Assembly (NCBI RefSeq): GCF_000970755.1
Contig: NZ_KQ034007.1
Span: 62,001 to 126,000, forward strand
DNA: 64,000 bases
Source: Lactobacillus kimbladii
GTDB taxonomy: Bacteria > Bacillota > Bacilli > Lactobacillales > Lactobacillaceae
Direction: 5' to 3'
In this document: piece by piece, positions 36,450-45,961 of the stretch
How the letters are laid out: the number at the start of each line of letters is the position of its first letter
How positions within the stretch are numbered: position 1 is the stretch's first letter
Program-made: the position numbers and the translations under genes
The notes under the pieces: generated by a model
Databases searched by the model: none
What the model saw: only the letters and a program-made list of their open reading frames with translations
Told to the model about the DNA's origin: nothing

Positions 36450-37670
36450 ATGAGAAAAAAAGTAAAGTTGTCAATGGTTAATCAGATTTTGATAGCCGTT
36501 ATTCTTGGTGTTATATTTGGGTTTGTATTACCTAGTTTTTCAGTTCAATTAAAGATAATTGGTGATATTTTTTTAAAATTAATGCAGATGTCCATACCAA
36601 TTTTGGTACTGGGTCAAATAATTCAAGCAGTAGGAGGTATTAAACCTAATGAATTGAGCAAATTAGGAATTAAAACTATTGTCATTTTTGCAATCTCCTC
36701 ATTACTTGCTGCTGCTTTCGGTGCATTAGTTGGAATATTATTTAAACCTGGAATTGGTGTGCATCTTACTAAGGTTGCTGAAAAAGCAATACATGTTAAG
36801 CCAGTTTCTTTAAGTGAAACAATTTTAAGCTTTTTTACTAGCAACATCTTCGAATCTTTATCTAATGGAACAATTATTCAGATTATTATTTTTGCGATAT
36901 TTTTTGGTATTGGATTAAGCAAATTTATGGAGAAAAAGCCTAAATCAAAATTGCTTGACTTAATAATCGACTTTAATGATGTCATTATTCAATTAGTAAC
37001 CTGTGTAATGTTCTTTGCACCAATAGGCATTTTTGCACTGATTGCTTCTACCATTAGCAATTTGGGCATTAAAATAATTTTGCCGCTCATAAAATACTTA
37101 TTCTCCTATGGGTTTGCAACATTCGCTTATTTGTTAATTTGGATTGTAATTATATCTTTATATCTTAAAGTTAACCCAATTAAATTAATTAGCAATATGT
37201 CAGAAATGTCGCTTATGGCCTTAGCTACTACTTCCTCGGCAATTACTTTACCGATTGAAATGAATGAAGCTAAAAACAAACTGGGCTTAAAAGACAGAAT
37301 TACTAACTTGGTTTTACCATTAGGCATGTCATTAAATTCTAATGGTTCTGCCATGCATATGGCCATAACGGTGATTACAATTGCGCAATTATATAATATT
37401 AACTTTACTTTAGATAAGGTATTTTATCTTATTGTAATATCAACATTTGTGTCACTTGCTAATGCTGTTGTTCCAGGAGCAGGTTTGGTTTCACTAGCAA
37501 TAATTGTTCCTCAAATGGGATTACCAGTTGAAAGTATAGCAATTTTTGCAGGGGTCGAATGGTTCGTAGGGATGCTCAGAACTATTTTAAATGTTAATTC
37601 TGATGTTTATTCTGCACTAATGGTTGGAAAGTCAGCTGATGCCATTGATTATGAAGTATTTAATAAATAG
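36450..37670 (+). CDS. Dicarboxylate/amino acid:cation symporter (DAACS family)
   Basis: 406-residue secondary transporter of the glutamate/dicarboxylate symporter family: eight-helix pattern with the family blocks ALATTSSAITLPI and LPLGMSLNSNGSAMHMAI, where the hairpin and ion sites lie. It is last in the FdrA operon, 18 bases after carbamate kinase. The operon therefore has two different carriers, suggesting either import of two compounds or import of substrate plus export of product. Substrate unknown. Confidence 0.88.
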   Translation: MRKKVKLSMVNQILIAVILGVIFGFVLPSFSVQLKIIGDIFLKLMQMSIPILVLGQIIQAVGGIKPNELSKLGIKTIVIFAISSLLAAAFGALVGILFKPGIGVHLTKVAEKAIHVKPVSLSETILSFFTSNIFESLSNGTIIQIIIFAIFFGIGLSKFMEKKPKSKLLDLIIDFNDVIIQLVTCVMFFAPIGIFALIASTISNLGIKIILPLIKYLFSYGFATFAYLLIWIVIISLYLKVNPIKLISNMSEMSLMALATTSSAITLPIEMNEAKNKLGLKDRITNLVLPLGMSLNSNGSAMHMAITVITIAQLYNINFTLDKVFYLIVISTFVSLANAVVPGAGLVSLAIIVPQMGLPVESIAIFAGVEWFVGMLRTILNVNSDVYSALMVGKSADAIDYEVFNK

Positions 37671-37738
37671 GTGTAAGAAAGAAGTGATTTACTAAGTAAA
37701 AATACTGTCTATTCTTCTACAAATTCTCACTATTCTAA

Positions 37739-37781
37739 CTAAGGACTGGGTCCGAAATAATATCGGTCTCAGTCCTTTTAA
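37739..37781 (+). terminator. Terminator of the FdrA operon
   Basis: Stem AAGGACTGGG / CTCAGTCCTT (one bulge) with a second helix CCGA/TCGG above it, followed by a T-rich stretch. Confidence 0.85.
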
Positions 37782-37943
37782 TTATTATTGTTTTCTCAAC
37801 TGGCTGTTCCAATAGCTTTTTTTAGTTTAGAGTAGTAAAAGTTACAAGCTTTTATTTGATAAAAATTGCGTCAGTCTTGTAAATATAATTTGCAATTTAC
37901 AAAGCAGAGACATTAATAATATACTTAAATAAAGTAGCAGTGT

Positions 37944-38900
37944 ATGCATAATAACAGTCGATTATATGAATATAGGCAAAAAATGAGTAGTACATCAGTA
38001 ATAGAAAACGTAGAAATTAACGGCACTAAACTTTATTTTTCAATTAGTTCAAATCAAGGCCGGAAACCAATCATTTTATATTTGCATGGTGGACCGGGCG
38101 ATGCCTGCATCCCCTTGACTAAAAAATTTAATAGCGAACTAGAAGATTATTTTATCTTTGTCAATCTGGAACAAAGAGGCAGTGGACTATCGTATTACAA
38201 ATTCTCGCCTGAAGAAAACTTGTCTATTGACACCATCTTGGCAGATATTCATCAGTTTGTGCTTTATTTATTAAAACGGTTAAAACAGGATAAATTAATT
38301 ATCATGGGTCATTCTTGGGGTACGGTTTTAGGACTCTATTTTATTCAAATGTATCCAGATTTGGTTACGCAATATATCGGAATTGGTCAAGTCGTTAATA
38401 TGAAAAAGAATATTGACTTACAAAAAGCTTTTTTACGAACAAAAATGAAAAATACTGCCAAACTTGATCAACTTGATTTTGTACATGAACCAACTAAAGC
38501 CAGCCTCAAATTAACTAAAATGATTGTGGCTTATGGCGGTTCAATCTATGGCGCTAAAAACTACCGTAAATTAATTTGGCCGTTTATATCGGCTAAAGAT
38601 TATTCTTTTAAAGACTTAATTCATCGTTTGCAGGGCTCGAAGCAGTAAATTCAATATTTTTGGGAAGAACTGATGGACGTTAATTTTGAAAATATCCTGC
38701 ATTTTGCCATTCCCATCACTTTTTGTGAAGGCAGACATGACCATCATGTGTCCTCGCAATTGACTGCAGAATATGCTGCTAAAATTACTAGTCCGTGCAA
38801 ATTGATTTGGTTTGACCATTCCGGTCATTTCCCGCAGTGGGAGGAGCCAACTAAATTTAATCAGGAAATTATTATGCTTTTAGAGTCACAAGCAAACTAA
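37944..38900 (+). pseudogene. Proline iminopeptidase-like alpha/beta hydrolase, broken by an in-frame stop
   Basis: Two open segments in the same frame, 37944-38648 and 38649-38900, are parted by a single TAA at 38646-38648. The first carries LYLHGGPGDA (oxyanion hole) and the nucleophile GHSWGTVLG; the second carries EGRHDHHV (acid region) and the catalytic His in FDHSGHFPQWEEP. Both halves are needed for catalysis, so the gene is most likely inactive. The start may instead be ATG 37983, since no strong ribosome site precedes 37944. A CAA or CAG to TAA change, or a sequencing error, would explain it. Confidence 0.85.
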
Positions 38901-38949
38901 AAAACTGGCAAATCACGTTATTCATCACGTAGATTTACCAGTTTTTTTA
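38899..38949. terminator. Bidirectional terminator
   Basis: Long stem AAAACTGG-AAATCACGT / ACGT-GATTT-CCAGTTTT with small bulges and T runs, between the broken hydrolase and the convergent ABC transporter operon. Confidence 0.85.
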
Positions 38950-38966
38950 TATTTAATTAGACTTTA

Positions 38967-39716
38967 TTAGTTATTCTGAAAATTACTTAAAAACTTCGCG
39001 GTTTTTTCATTTTGCGGGTGATTGAATAACTGATCAGGTTTACCTTGTTCAGTTATTACACCGTCGCTGATGAAAAACATTTGATCAGAAATTTCTTTAG
39101 CAAATGCCATTTCGTGGGTTACGATAATCATCGTTAAGCCTGTAGTAGCCAGGTTCTTCATGACGCTTAAAACTTCGCCGACCATTTCTGGATCCAAAGC
39201 ACTAGTAGGCTCATCAAATAACAGAATTTCAGGATCCATGCAGATAGCACGGGCAATCGCGACCCTTTGTTGTTGGCCACCAGAAAGTTGGCTTGGTCTG
39301 GCATTAACGTATTGCTCCATACCCACCTTTTTCAGATTGGCCAGCGCAATTTTACGTGCCTCGTCTTTTGACCGTTTTAATACTAACTCTTGACCTACCA
39401 TACAATTAGCTAAAACATTCTTGTTTTCAAACAAGTCAAATTGTTGGAAAACCATGCCGACTTTAGCACGATAAATATTGCGATTGTAGTTTGGTGCCAA
39501 AACATTTTCACCATGAAAATCAACTTCACCGGCAGTAGGTTCTTCAAGCAGGTTGATACAGCGCAAAGTAGTTGATTTACCGCCACCTGAAGGACCGATA
39601 ATGGTGGCAATTTCACCTTTGTTTATATCAAAAGAAATATCTTTCAAAACTTGGTGTTCACCGAATGTTTTCTTAATGTGCTTTAAACTTAAAATAGTTT
39701 CGTTTGATTCAGTCAT
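38967..39716 (-). CDS. Amino acid ABC transporter ATP-binding protein (lysine-regulated)
   Basis: 249-residue ATPase of the polar amino acid family (GlnQ/HisP-like). Walker [14 protein letters not shown], signature [15 protein letters not shown], Walker [15 protein letters not shown], and the switch His in VTHEMAFA. Its ATG overlaps the upstream permease stop by one base (TAATG). The operon is behind a lysine riboswitch, so lysine, or another basic amino acid, is the likely cargo. Confidence 0.93.
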   Translation of the reverse strand: MTESNETILSLKHIKKTFGEHQVLKDISFDINKGEIATIIGPSGGGKSTTLRCINLLEEPTAGEVDFHGENVLAPNYNRNIYRAKVGMVFQQFDLFENKNVLANCMVGQELVLKRSKDEARKIALANLKKVGMEQYVNARPSQLSGGQQQRVAIARAICMDPEILLFDEPTSALDPEMVGEVLSVMKNLATTGLTMIIVTHEMAFAKEISDQMFFISDGVITEQGKPDQLFNHPQNEKTAKFLSNFQNN

Positions 39717-41341
39717 TAGTTCTTAGCCTCCATGTCTTTTGGTGTGCCAACTTGAACTTGGTTTGCCATTAAGTTGTAATTCTTACTTCCTTGGAGGTGT
39801 TTTTCAATTAAGTTGAATATTCTGGTAATGGTAAAGGTCAAGATGAGGTAGATAGCAGAAATTGTTAAATAAGTTGGGAAGAACTTAAATGTCTGACTCG
39901 CAATCGTTGAACCGACGAAGAACAACTCTGATACAGAGATGATGCTCAAAACTGAGGTATCCTTGATGTTAACGATAAATTCGTTAGTAATTGAAGGCAA
40001 GCAGTTCTTGATTGCTTGTGGCAAAATAATATGCCACATTCTTTGATTATGAGTCATTCCCAGCGCGCTGGCTGCCTCAAACTGACCTTCGGGTGTAGAA
40101 ATAATTCCTCCCCTAATAATTTCGGCTAAATATGCTCCAGTGTTAATGGAAACAATGATTAGTGCGGCGACCGTTCTGTCAATGTTCAGGTGCCAGAATT
40201 GGGCAATACCATAGTAAATAACAGCAGCTTGAACCATCATTGGCGTACCACGGAAAATTTCAATATAAACTGAAAGCAGCCAGTTGACAAACTTGAGCAG
40301 CCATCTTTTACCACCGGTTGTTGGTGTAGGAATAGTTCTCACAATACCAACGGCCAATCCAATAAAGAAGCCCGCTATAGTACCTACAGAAGCTAGAAGA
40401 AGCGTCATGCCGATACCATTTAAGATCATGCCGCCATATTGGCGCCACATAGATACTAACCAAGGCTCTGACTTAGCCTTTTTGCCTTTTTTATCATTAT
40501 CAGTTTTAGGCTGTTGCTTGACAGCTTCAGTCATTAATCTGACTCTTTTTGCTTGAGGAATAGTAGCTAATATTTGGTTGACACTCTTGAGCAGCGCCTT
40601 GTTAGGCTTGGCAATTCCGATTGAGGTAACAGATTCTTCCTTAGTAGCGTGGAAACCAGCCATTTTGCTGACAGGAATTGACTTAATGTCAGGGTCAACC
40701 ATCTTAAAAGAAGTTGATTCAGTATCTTCGGCAACATAGCCGTCAATAGTACCGGAGATTAAACTTTGTCGCATTGCCGCAAAATCGCGCATAGCCGGTT
40801 GTCTCTTAGCACCCTTTAACTGCTTGATCAGGTCATAGTGGAAAGTACCTTGTTGCGCCGTTAATTTTGCACCCTTAAAGTCGATCAGCTTTTTAGCGTT
40901 AGCGTATCTGCTGTTAATCTTGGTAATTACCACAAAAGTACTGTTTCTATAAGGCTTAGAGAAATTAATGGCCTTTTCACGTTCAGCTGTTGGGCTCATC
41001 CCAGCGATAATCAAATCAGCTTTGCCACTGGTCAAAGCGGGGAGTAAACCATCCCATTCAGTCTTAACAACTTCTACTTTTCTATGTAATTCTTGACCAA
41101 TAATTTTGGCAATTTTAACGTCATAACCATTGGCGTATTCTTTTGAGCCCTCAATTGGCACAGCACCGTTGGCATTATTAGTCTGTGTCCAATTGTACGG
41201 CTGATAATTAGCTTCCATGGCGACTTTTAGTGTACCGTCGTCCTTTTTGGCATTAACTTCATTCAGGCTAAAATCAGCCCCAATGCCTAAACAAGTGAAT
41301 AAGGCAACTAAGGTCGCCAACCACTTAAATCTTGACTTCAT
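39716..41341 (-). CDS. Fused substrate-binding protein and permease of an amino acid ABC transporter (lysine-regulated)
   Basis: 541 residues from ATG 41341 behind GGAGG; the longer frame crosses the riboswitch terminator. Signal peptide about 1-31, then an SBP_bac_3 domain (about 35-275; [31 protein letters not shown]). The permease domain follows (about 320-535), with the EAA loop [22 protein letters not shown]. Fusion of binder and channel is usual in lactobacilli. Lysine as cargo is inferred from the upstream L-box; the family alone would also allow glutamine, arginine or cystine. Confidence 0.92.
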   Translation of the reverse strand: MKSRFKWLATLVALFTCLGIGADFSLNEVNAKKDDGTLKVAMEANYQPYNWTQTNNANGAVPIEGSKEYANGYDVKIAKIIGQELHRKVEVVKTEWDGLLPALTSGKADLIIAGMSPTAEREKAINFSKPYRNSTFVVITKINSRYANAKKLIDFKGAKLTAQQGTFHYDLIKQLKGAKRQPAMRDFAAMRQSLISGTIDGYVAEDTESTSFKMVDPDIKSIPVSKMAGFHATKEESVTSIGIAKPNKALLKSVNQILATIPQAKRVRLMTEAVKQQPKTDNDKKGKKAKSEPWLVSMWRQYGGMILNGIGMTLLLASVGTIAGFFIGLAVGIVRTIPTPTTGGKRWLLKFVNWLLSVYIEIFRGTPMMVQAAVIYYGIAQFWHLNIDRTVAALIIVSINTGAYLAEIIRGGIISTPEGQFEAASALGMTHNQRMWHIILPQAIKNCLPSITNEFIVNIKDTSVLSIISVSELFFVGSTIASQTFKFFPTYLTISAIYLILTFTITRIFNLIEKHLQGSKNYNLMANQVQVGTPKDMEAKN

Positions 41342-41391
41342 TTTGAAAACCTCCACAAAATATGTTTCAAATAAAGCCAACACAATAAAAG

Positions 41392-41432
41392 CGTAAATAA
41401 AAACCTCGCTGTTACGCAAAACAACGAGGTTA
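41392..41432 (-). terminator. Lysine riboswitch terminator
   Basis: Minus-strand hairpin with a 12-bp stem AACCTCGTTGTT / AACAGCGAGGTT (one G-T pair) followed by TTTTTATTT, between the L-box aptamer and the transporter start. Confidence 0.9.
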
Positions 41433-41455
41433 TAATCTATTTTTTAAACAAATCA

Positions 41456-41626
41456 TATAGCGCTCCCTGGAGATGAACCAGGACAGTCTGCAAAATATTC
41501 TCTTGCAGCCCAACAAGAAGATTGAAACGAACAATATTCTTGTTTCGGCGGTAATTCTTACGCTAATCTTCAAAGTGTTCGCTCACTCAGATTAGTTTCG
41601 TAACAACCGCGACCTCTATTGCATTG
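41456..41626 (-). promoter_or_regulatory. Lysine riboswitch (L-box)
   Basis: On the minus strand the conserved blocks run in order: ATAGAGGTCGCGG near the 5' end, an AGTGAGC-containing helix, GCCGAAAC, then GACTGTCCTGG ... CCAGGGAGCGCTAT closing the aptamer. These match the L-box lysine aptamer. A terminator follows, so high lysine should stop transcription of the ABC transporter. Confidence 0.9.
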
Positions 41627-41647
41627 GAAATTATTTAACTTAGAAAA

Positions 41648-41676
41648 ATAATAGGCTATTAAGAGTGACTTGTCAA
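41648..41676 (-). promoter_or_regulatory. Sigma-A promoter of the lysine transporter operon
   Basis: Minus strand TTGACA (41671-41676), 17-base spacer, TATTAT (41648-41653): a near-consensus promoter ending about 20 bases before the L-box. Confidence 0.85.
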
Positions 41677-41755
41677 TAATTTTATTTAAAAAATATTTTA
41701 TAATTATCTCATTTATTATCTTTTACTATTTTAAAAGGGCACGGTGATCCTGTTC

Positions 41756-42388
41756 TCACTGCCAGCCATTATCTGTCTGATAAGCGCTCTTTTTCATTCT
41801 AGAAACATAGGGATTACCTGCTACATAATAACGTAATTCTTTGTTAGCCCATTCTAATTCGGATTGACTCACGCCAATTCTGGCACTGGTTTTAATTTCC
41901 TTAGCCCACTTTTTATGATTATCATCTAAATCAATTTTAAATGGGGAGTCAGATAAGAAGTGTAAATTCCATTTTTTATCGTGAATACCAAAAGCCTGCA
42001 TCATTTTCGCAGGACCATTAGTTAAAAGCACCCCATTTTTGTCGGCACGATTTTTAATCATCTGCTCTATGCCCCAGACTGGTTCGATGGCTCTAATTAA
42101 AACTCCTTGCGGCTCATTATATTCTTGTGTTGCAACATCGAAAAAGAAATACTGTCTTTGGGCGTAAATGTAGATAGTTCCACCTTTACGATAAAGACCC
42201 TCATTAGCCGGACTGCGATGACCGCCATAAGAATGTGCTGCTCGGTCTTTAACGCCTAAGTAAGCTTCAGCCTCTACAATATAGCCACCCATTATATTCT
42301 GGCCATCATTATATGTTAATGGTCTGCCAATCAAATCTTTAGTAATGGCAGCAGTTGATTTATTAGAGAAATAAGTTGAATAATTCAT
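41756..42388 (-). CDS. 3-methyladenine DNA glycosylase (AAG/MPG type)
   Basis: 210-residue base-excision repair enzyme of the alkyladenine glycosylase family, which removes alkylated purines. Recognisable blocks: IVEAEAYLGVKDRAAHSYGGHRSPANEGLY, containing the catalytic Glu and the intercalating loop, then YAQRQYFFFDV and LTNGPAKMMQAFGI. Divergent from the DUF488 gene. Confidence 0.92.
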   Translation of the reverse strand: MNYSTYFSNKSTAAITKDLIGRPLTYNDGQNIMGGYIVEAEAYLGVKDRAAHSYGGHRSPANEGLYRKGGTIYIYAQRQYFFFDVATQEYNEPQGVLIRAIEPVWGIEQMIKNRADKNGVLLTNGPAKMMQAFGIHDKKWNLHFLSDSPFKIDLDDNHKKWAKEIKTSARIGVSQSELEWANKELRYYVAGNPYVSRMKKSAYQTDNGWQ

Positions 42389-42432
42389 TTTTTCTTCCGT
42401 GTAGTAAACTTAAACTAAAAGGAGATATTATC

Positions 42433-42792
42433 ATGACAAAGATAAAATTAGTGCGCATTTACGATCATGAGCAGCCTGCTGGCTACCGCATTTTAGTTGA
42501 TCGGCTTTGGCCACGAGGCAAAAGTAAAAAAGATGCAAATATAGATGAATGGGCAAAAGAAATTGGTCCCGGCAACGAATTGCGTAAGTGGTTCAATCAC
42601 GATGATACTAAATATTCTGAATTTAGGCAAAAGTACATCGCTGAATTAGAACACAATCCTGTGACTGCCAATTTTGTCGCCCAGGTTAAAGCTGAGCTTG
42701 CAGAACAAGATGTTCTTTTTCTTTATGGCGCTAAAAACAAAGAGCACAACCAGGCAGTTGTGCTCAAAGAATACGTTGAACAAAGACTATAA
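42433..42792 (+). CDS. DUF488 family protein
   Basis: 119 residues from ATG 42433 behind AAAAGGAGA; the frame upstream to 42376 overlaps the divergent glycosylase and has no ribosome site. Family blocks: RILVDRLWPRGKSKKDANIDEWAKEIGP, LRKWFNHD, and LLYGAKN-like FLYGAKNKEHNQAVVLKEY. The conserved Arg/Cys-free pocket has no settled activity. It converges on, and overlaps by 6 bases, the TerC-type gene. Confidence 0.9.
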   Translation: MTKIKLVRIYDHEQPAGYRILVDRLWPRGKSKKDANIDEWAKEIGPGNELRKWFNHDDTKYSEFRQKYIAELEHNPVTANFVAQVKAELAEQDVLFLYGAKNKEHNQAVVLKEYVEQRL

Positions 42793-43566
42793 TTTGCCTC
42801 TTTCCCTTTTTGCTCGTAGAAAGTGAAAAACGATGGTTAAGATCAGAATACCGAACACGATTATGGCAAAGGTCGTATTAGGCAGTTCGTAATGTAGCGG
42901 AGGCAGAGACAATAAAAGTTTAAGAGCAATGATAGCAATTAAAACGTAAGCCATCGGTTGCAGTTCAGGAATAATGTCCATCAATTTGATGATGATTTCG
43001 GCGACGCCCCGCATACACAAGATACCTATCATGCCACCAATTAACACCACTACCGGATTACTGGAAACCGCTAGGGCAGCTAGTACGGAATCAATTGAAA
43101 AAACGATATCCATTGCTTCAATTGAAATAACGGTCCGCCAGAAAAGCGACAAAAAATGTTTGCCCTTTTTAGGGGTATGCTTAGTAAATTTTGCACTTTC
43201 AATCTTTGCGCTAGCAGCAGCCTTTTGGGGATGCCTTTGGTCGTAGAAAAATTTGAAAGACAGATAGAAAAGATAAAGGCTGCCGGCTAGTTTAATTTCC
43301 CAAAAATTGATTAGATAAGTACCGATTCCAATCACAATGAAACGAAAAATATATGCGCCCCAAAGACCATAAAATAATGACTTTTCCTGTTGTTTCTTGT
43401 CAGGCAAAACCTTGGTTTGAGCTGCCAAAACAACTGCATTATCAACAGAAAGCAAGCATTCCATCAGAATCAGGGTTAAGATAACGAGCCAGTCTTTGCC
43501 ACTGGTTAGTACGTGAATCCAATTACTTCCACTGAAAAAGGGAGCATACATTTTAAAAATTGCCAT
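42787..43566 (-). CDS. TerC family integral membrane protein
   Basis: 259 residues with seven or so membrane segments. The TerC signature acidic sites are present (LSVDNAVVLAAQ and DIVFSIDSVLAALA). Members such as B. subtilis YceF/YkoY help metal (manganese) loading of exported proteins; that role is inferred from the family. Ends 6 bases inside the convergent DUF488 gene. Confidence 0.9.
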   Translation of the reverse strand: MAIFKMYAPFFSGSNWIHVLTSGKDWLVILTLILMECLLSVDNAVVLAAQTKVLPDKKQQEKSLFYGLWGAYIFRFIVIGIGTYLINFWEIKLAGSLYLFYLSFKFFYDQRHPQKAAASAKIESAKFTKHTPKKGKHFLSLFWRTVISIEAMDIVFSIDSVLAALAVSSNPVVVLIGGMIGILCMRGVAEIIIKLMDIIPELQPMAYVLIAIIALKLLLSLPPLHYELPNTTFAIIVFGILILTIVFHFLRAKRERGKL

Positions 43567-43692
43567 TTAAAAGCTCTTTTCTAGTTCAGAATTATTTTTA
43601 ATTACTGTGTCGTATTTTAGCACAAGTAATTTATAGCATCCGGGTAAAAAAGCAATTCTGATGGTTTAAAGGGCTTTCTTTTTAAAAACTAG

Positions 43693-44397
43693 TTAAAGCT
43701 GTTTAAAAACATCTAGTGCATCCGCAATAATGGAGGAAATTCCTTCTGCTGGAATGGCAGTTTTATTAATTGCCCAAACTTTAGCTCCAGACTGCCTGTA
43801 AGATAAAAGCTGGGCAAAAGGGTACACGACGAAACTGGTGCCTGAAATAATTACGAGGTCAGAATTTTGCATTGCATTGACAGATTTGGCTAAACTGTCT
43901 CCGTTAATGGCTTCACCGTATAAAACAATTTCCGGTCTGATAATACCGCCACAATTTTCATGCTGGTAAGATTTGGCGTATTCAGCGTATGAAACTGGTT
44001 TATGGCACTTAGTGCAGTAAATATTATAAAGACAGCCATGAAATTCGGTCACGTGTTTATTGCCGGCTTTGGTATCCAAGCCATCAACATTTTGTGTAAT
44101 TAGATCGCCTTTTTCGTTGCAAATCTCGGCAATTTTCTGGTGTATTTCATTTGGCTTGGCTTCAGGGAAATACATATTATCCATCACAAATTTGTAGAAG
44201 AATTCTGGTCGCTGATAAAGCGTTTCTTCACTTAGAATTGTTTCCGGACTTTCAGAGACGCCATCATAAATACCGTTTTTAGAGCGGTAATCAGGAATAC
44301 CGGAATGAGTTGAAACTCCGGCACCAGTCAGAAAAGTAATGTGGCGTGCCTGATCAATATCATTTTTTAACTCAGCTATTTCATTTGCATCAATCAT
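43693..44397 (-). CDS. NAD-dependent protein deacylase, SIR2 family
   Basis: 234-residue sirtuin that removes acyl groups from protein lysines using NAD. Motifs: TGAGVSTHSGIPDYRSKNG, TQNVDGLDTKAG, the catalytic His in EFHGCLY, and a zinc-binding set CTKC ... ENCGG (three cysteines seen, the fourth position has His/Asn, so zinc binding may be altered), then ISGTSFVVYPFAQL. Monocistronic behind AAAGGC. Confidence 0.9.
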   Translation of the reverse strand: MIDANEIAELKNDIDQARHITFLTGAGVSTHSGIPDYRSKNGIYDGVSESPETILSEETLYQRPEFFYKFVMDNMYFPEAKPNEIHQKIAEICNEKGDLITQNVDGLDTKAGNKHVTEFHGCLYNIYCTKCHKPVSYAEYAKSYQHENCGGIIRPEIVLYGEAINGDSLAKSVNAMQNSDLVIISGTSFVVYPFAQLLSYRQSGAKVWAINKTAIPAEGISSIIADALDVFKQL

Positions 44398-44523
44398 AAT
44401 TTTGCCTTTCTTAAAACTAATTCTGCTACTGCTAGTTTACTACAAGATTTTGTCTAACATATAGGGTTATTGCAATAAAAAACCATGCAGTTTCTTTTTA
44501 ACTGTATGGCTTTTCTTCATTTA

Positions 44524-45537
44524 TTATAGAATTTGAATGTCATGTTCTTTGCATTTAGTAATCATATCGTGAGGCCAGACACTGGCTTGAACTTCACCGA
44601 TATGAGCTTTGCCAAGCAAAAGCATACATAAGCGAGATTGACCAATTCCACCACCAATGGTATAAGGTAATTCTCCATCAAGCAACATGCGGTGAAATTC
44701 CAGTTTTTCACGATCAAGGCAATCAGCCTTCTTCAGTTGTTCGTGCAGGCTTTCAGGACTAACGCGAATCCCCATCGAAGAAATTTCGATTTTTTGCTTT
44801 AACGGTTCATACCAGAAAATCAGGTCACCGTTTAATTGCCAGTCATCATAATCGGGTGCACGACCATCGTGTGGCTTGCTGCTTCTCTTCAGTTTGTCGC
44901 CGACTTTCATTATAAAGACAGCCTTTTCTTCAGCAGTTATTTTGTTTTCTCTTTCTTCAGGGCTGATGTCCGGCCAGCGATCTTCTAATTCTTGTGTAGT
45001 AATAAAGTAAAGTTTTTCTGGCAAACGGTAAGTAGAAGCAGGATAGCGGAAAGCACAGCCAGCTTCAATTTCTTTAATTGCAGCAAAAATCTTGGTAACG
45101 GTACTTTTAAGAGTTTCTATCGTTCTCTCCTCTTTGGCAATGATTTTTTCCCAATCCCATTGGTCAACATAAATTGAATGAAAGTTATCTAAATCTTCAT
45201 CGCGGCGAATGGCGTTCATGTTAGTAAAAAGTCCTTCATGCATGCTAAAGCCATATTTCTTCAGTGCCATTCTTTTCCATTTGGCAAGTGAATGCACTAT
45301 TTCGAGTGTGTCATCTGTTGGTAAATCCTTGGCATCAAAAGCAACTGGACGCTCAACGCCATTTAAGTTATCATTAAGCCCAGTATGCTTTTCGACGAAC
45401 AGGGGGGCAGACATTCGTTGTAAATGTAATTTTTTAGCTAAAACCTTTTGAAATTCTTCACGAATATAAACAATTGCTGCTTCGGTATCGCGAATTGTGA
45501 GAGTTGGATGATAATCTTCCGGTAAAATTAAAGTCAT
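44524..45537 (-). CDS. asnA: Aspartate--ammonia ligase
   Basis: 337-residue asparagine synthetase A, making Asn from Asp, ammonia and ATP; related to class II aminoacyl-tRNA synthetases. Family blocks: [69 protein letters not shown]. The start at 45537 follows AGGAGGTC; the longer frame to 45660 reads through the T-box. Controlled by an Asn-specific T-box. Confidence 0.96.
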   Translation of the reverse strand: MTLILPEDYHPTLTIRDTEAAIVYIREEFQKVLAKKLHLQRMSAPLFVEKHTGLNDNLNGVERPVAFDAKDLPTDDTLEIVHSLAKWKRMALKKYGFSMHEGLFTNMNAIRRDEDLDNFHSIYVDQWDWEKIIAKEERTIETLKSTVTKIFAAIKEIEAGCAFRYPASTYRLPEKLYFITTQELEDRWPDISPEERENKITAEEKAVFIMKVGDKLKRSSKPHDGRAPDYDDWQLNGDLIFWYEPLKQKIEISSMGIRVSPESLHEQLKKADCLDREKLEFHRMLLDGELPYTIGGGIGQSRLCMLLLGKAHIGEVQASVWPHDMITKCKEHDIQIL

Positions 45538-45556
45538 TGTTTTGACCTCCTGTAAA

Positions 45557-45836
45557 TTTAAGGAAAAGAAAAAGCCCTTTGTCCCGTTTTTAATAAAAAC
45601 AAGGACGAAAGGCTTTTTCCGCGGTACCACCTTAATTGCCCACATTCTGGGCCAACTCATGAAGCACTATCATGCTTTACCAGCGTGGTAACGTACTGGA
45701 GACGACACAACCTACTTTTACAAAAATTTCAGCGTGCTGCTAAAAGTGTTTTTCAATAACCCAGGGTCTAACGGTTTTCCACTATCACCGATTCACTTAA
45801 AGAGGTAAGTTATCTACTCGTCTTTTTCATTGCATT
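45557..45836 (-). promoter_or_regulatory. T-box leader, Asn specifier
   Basis: Minus strand: the T-box sequence AAGGTGGTACCGCGG (around 45610-45630) followed by a terminator helix GAAAAAGCCTTTCGTCC / GGGACAAAGGGCTTTTTC (45561-45620). Stem I lies near 45740-45835; its lower helix GATAAC/GTTATT brackets a specifier loop reading GAAA-AAC-A, with AAC at 45748-45750, the Asn codon. Uncharged tRNA-Asn should permit asnA transcription. Confidence 0.92.
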
Positions 45837-45961
45837 TAATTTGATAATAATTTAATCATGATTTTAATAAAAATGCAAGTAAAATATCATTAATGTTGAA
45901 TAAAATATCTAACGTCTGTCAATCTGTTATAATAGATGAAAATACAATTGAGGAGAGTTAT

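Noticed and set aside
37944-38900. Two separate small hydrolase genes
   Set aside because: Both segments share one frame and together form one alpha/beta hydrolase; one TAA splits them.
41342-41419. N-terminal extension of the fused binding protein-permease
   Set aside because: It crosses the lysine riboswitch terminator and lacks a ribosome site; the ATG at 41341 has GGAGG.
45538-45660. N-terminal extension of asnA
   Set aside because: It reads through the T-box sequence and terminator.
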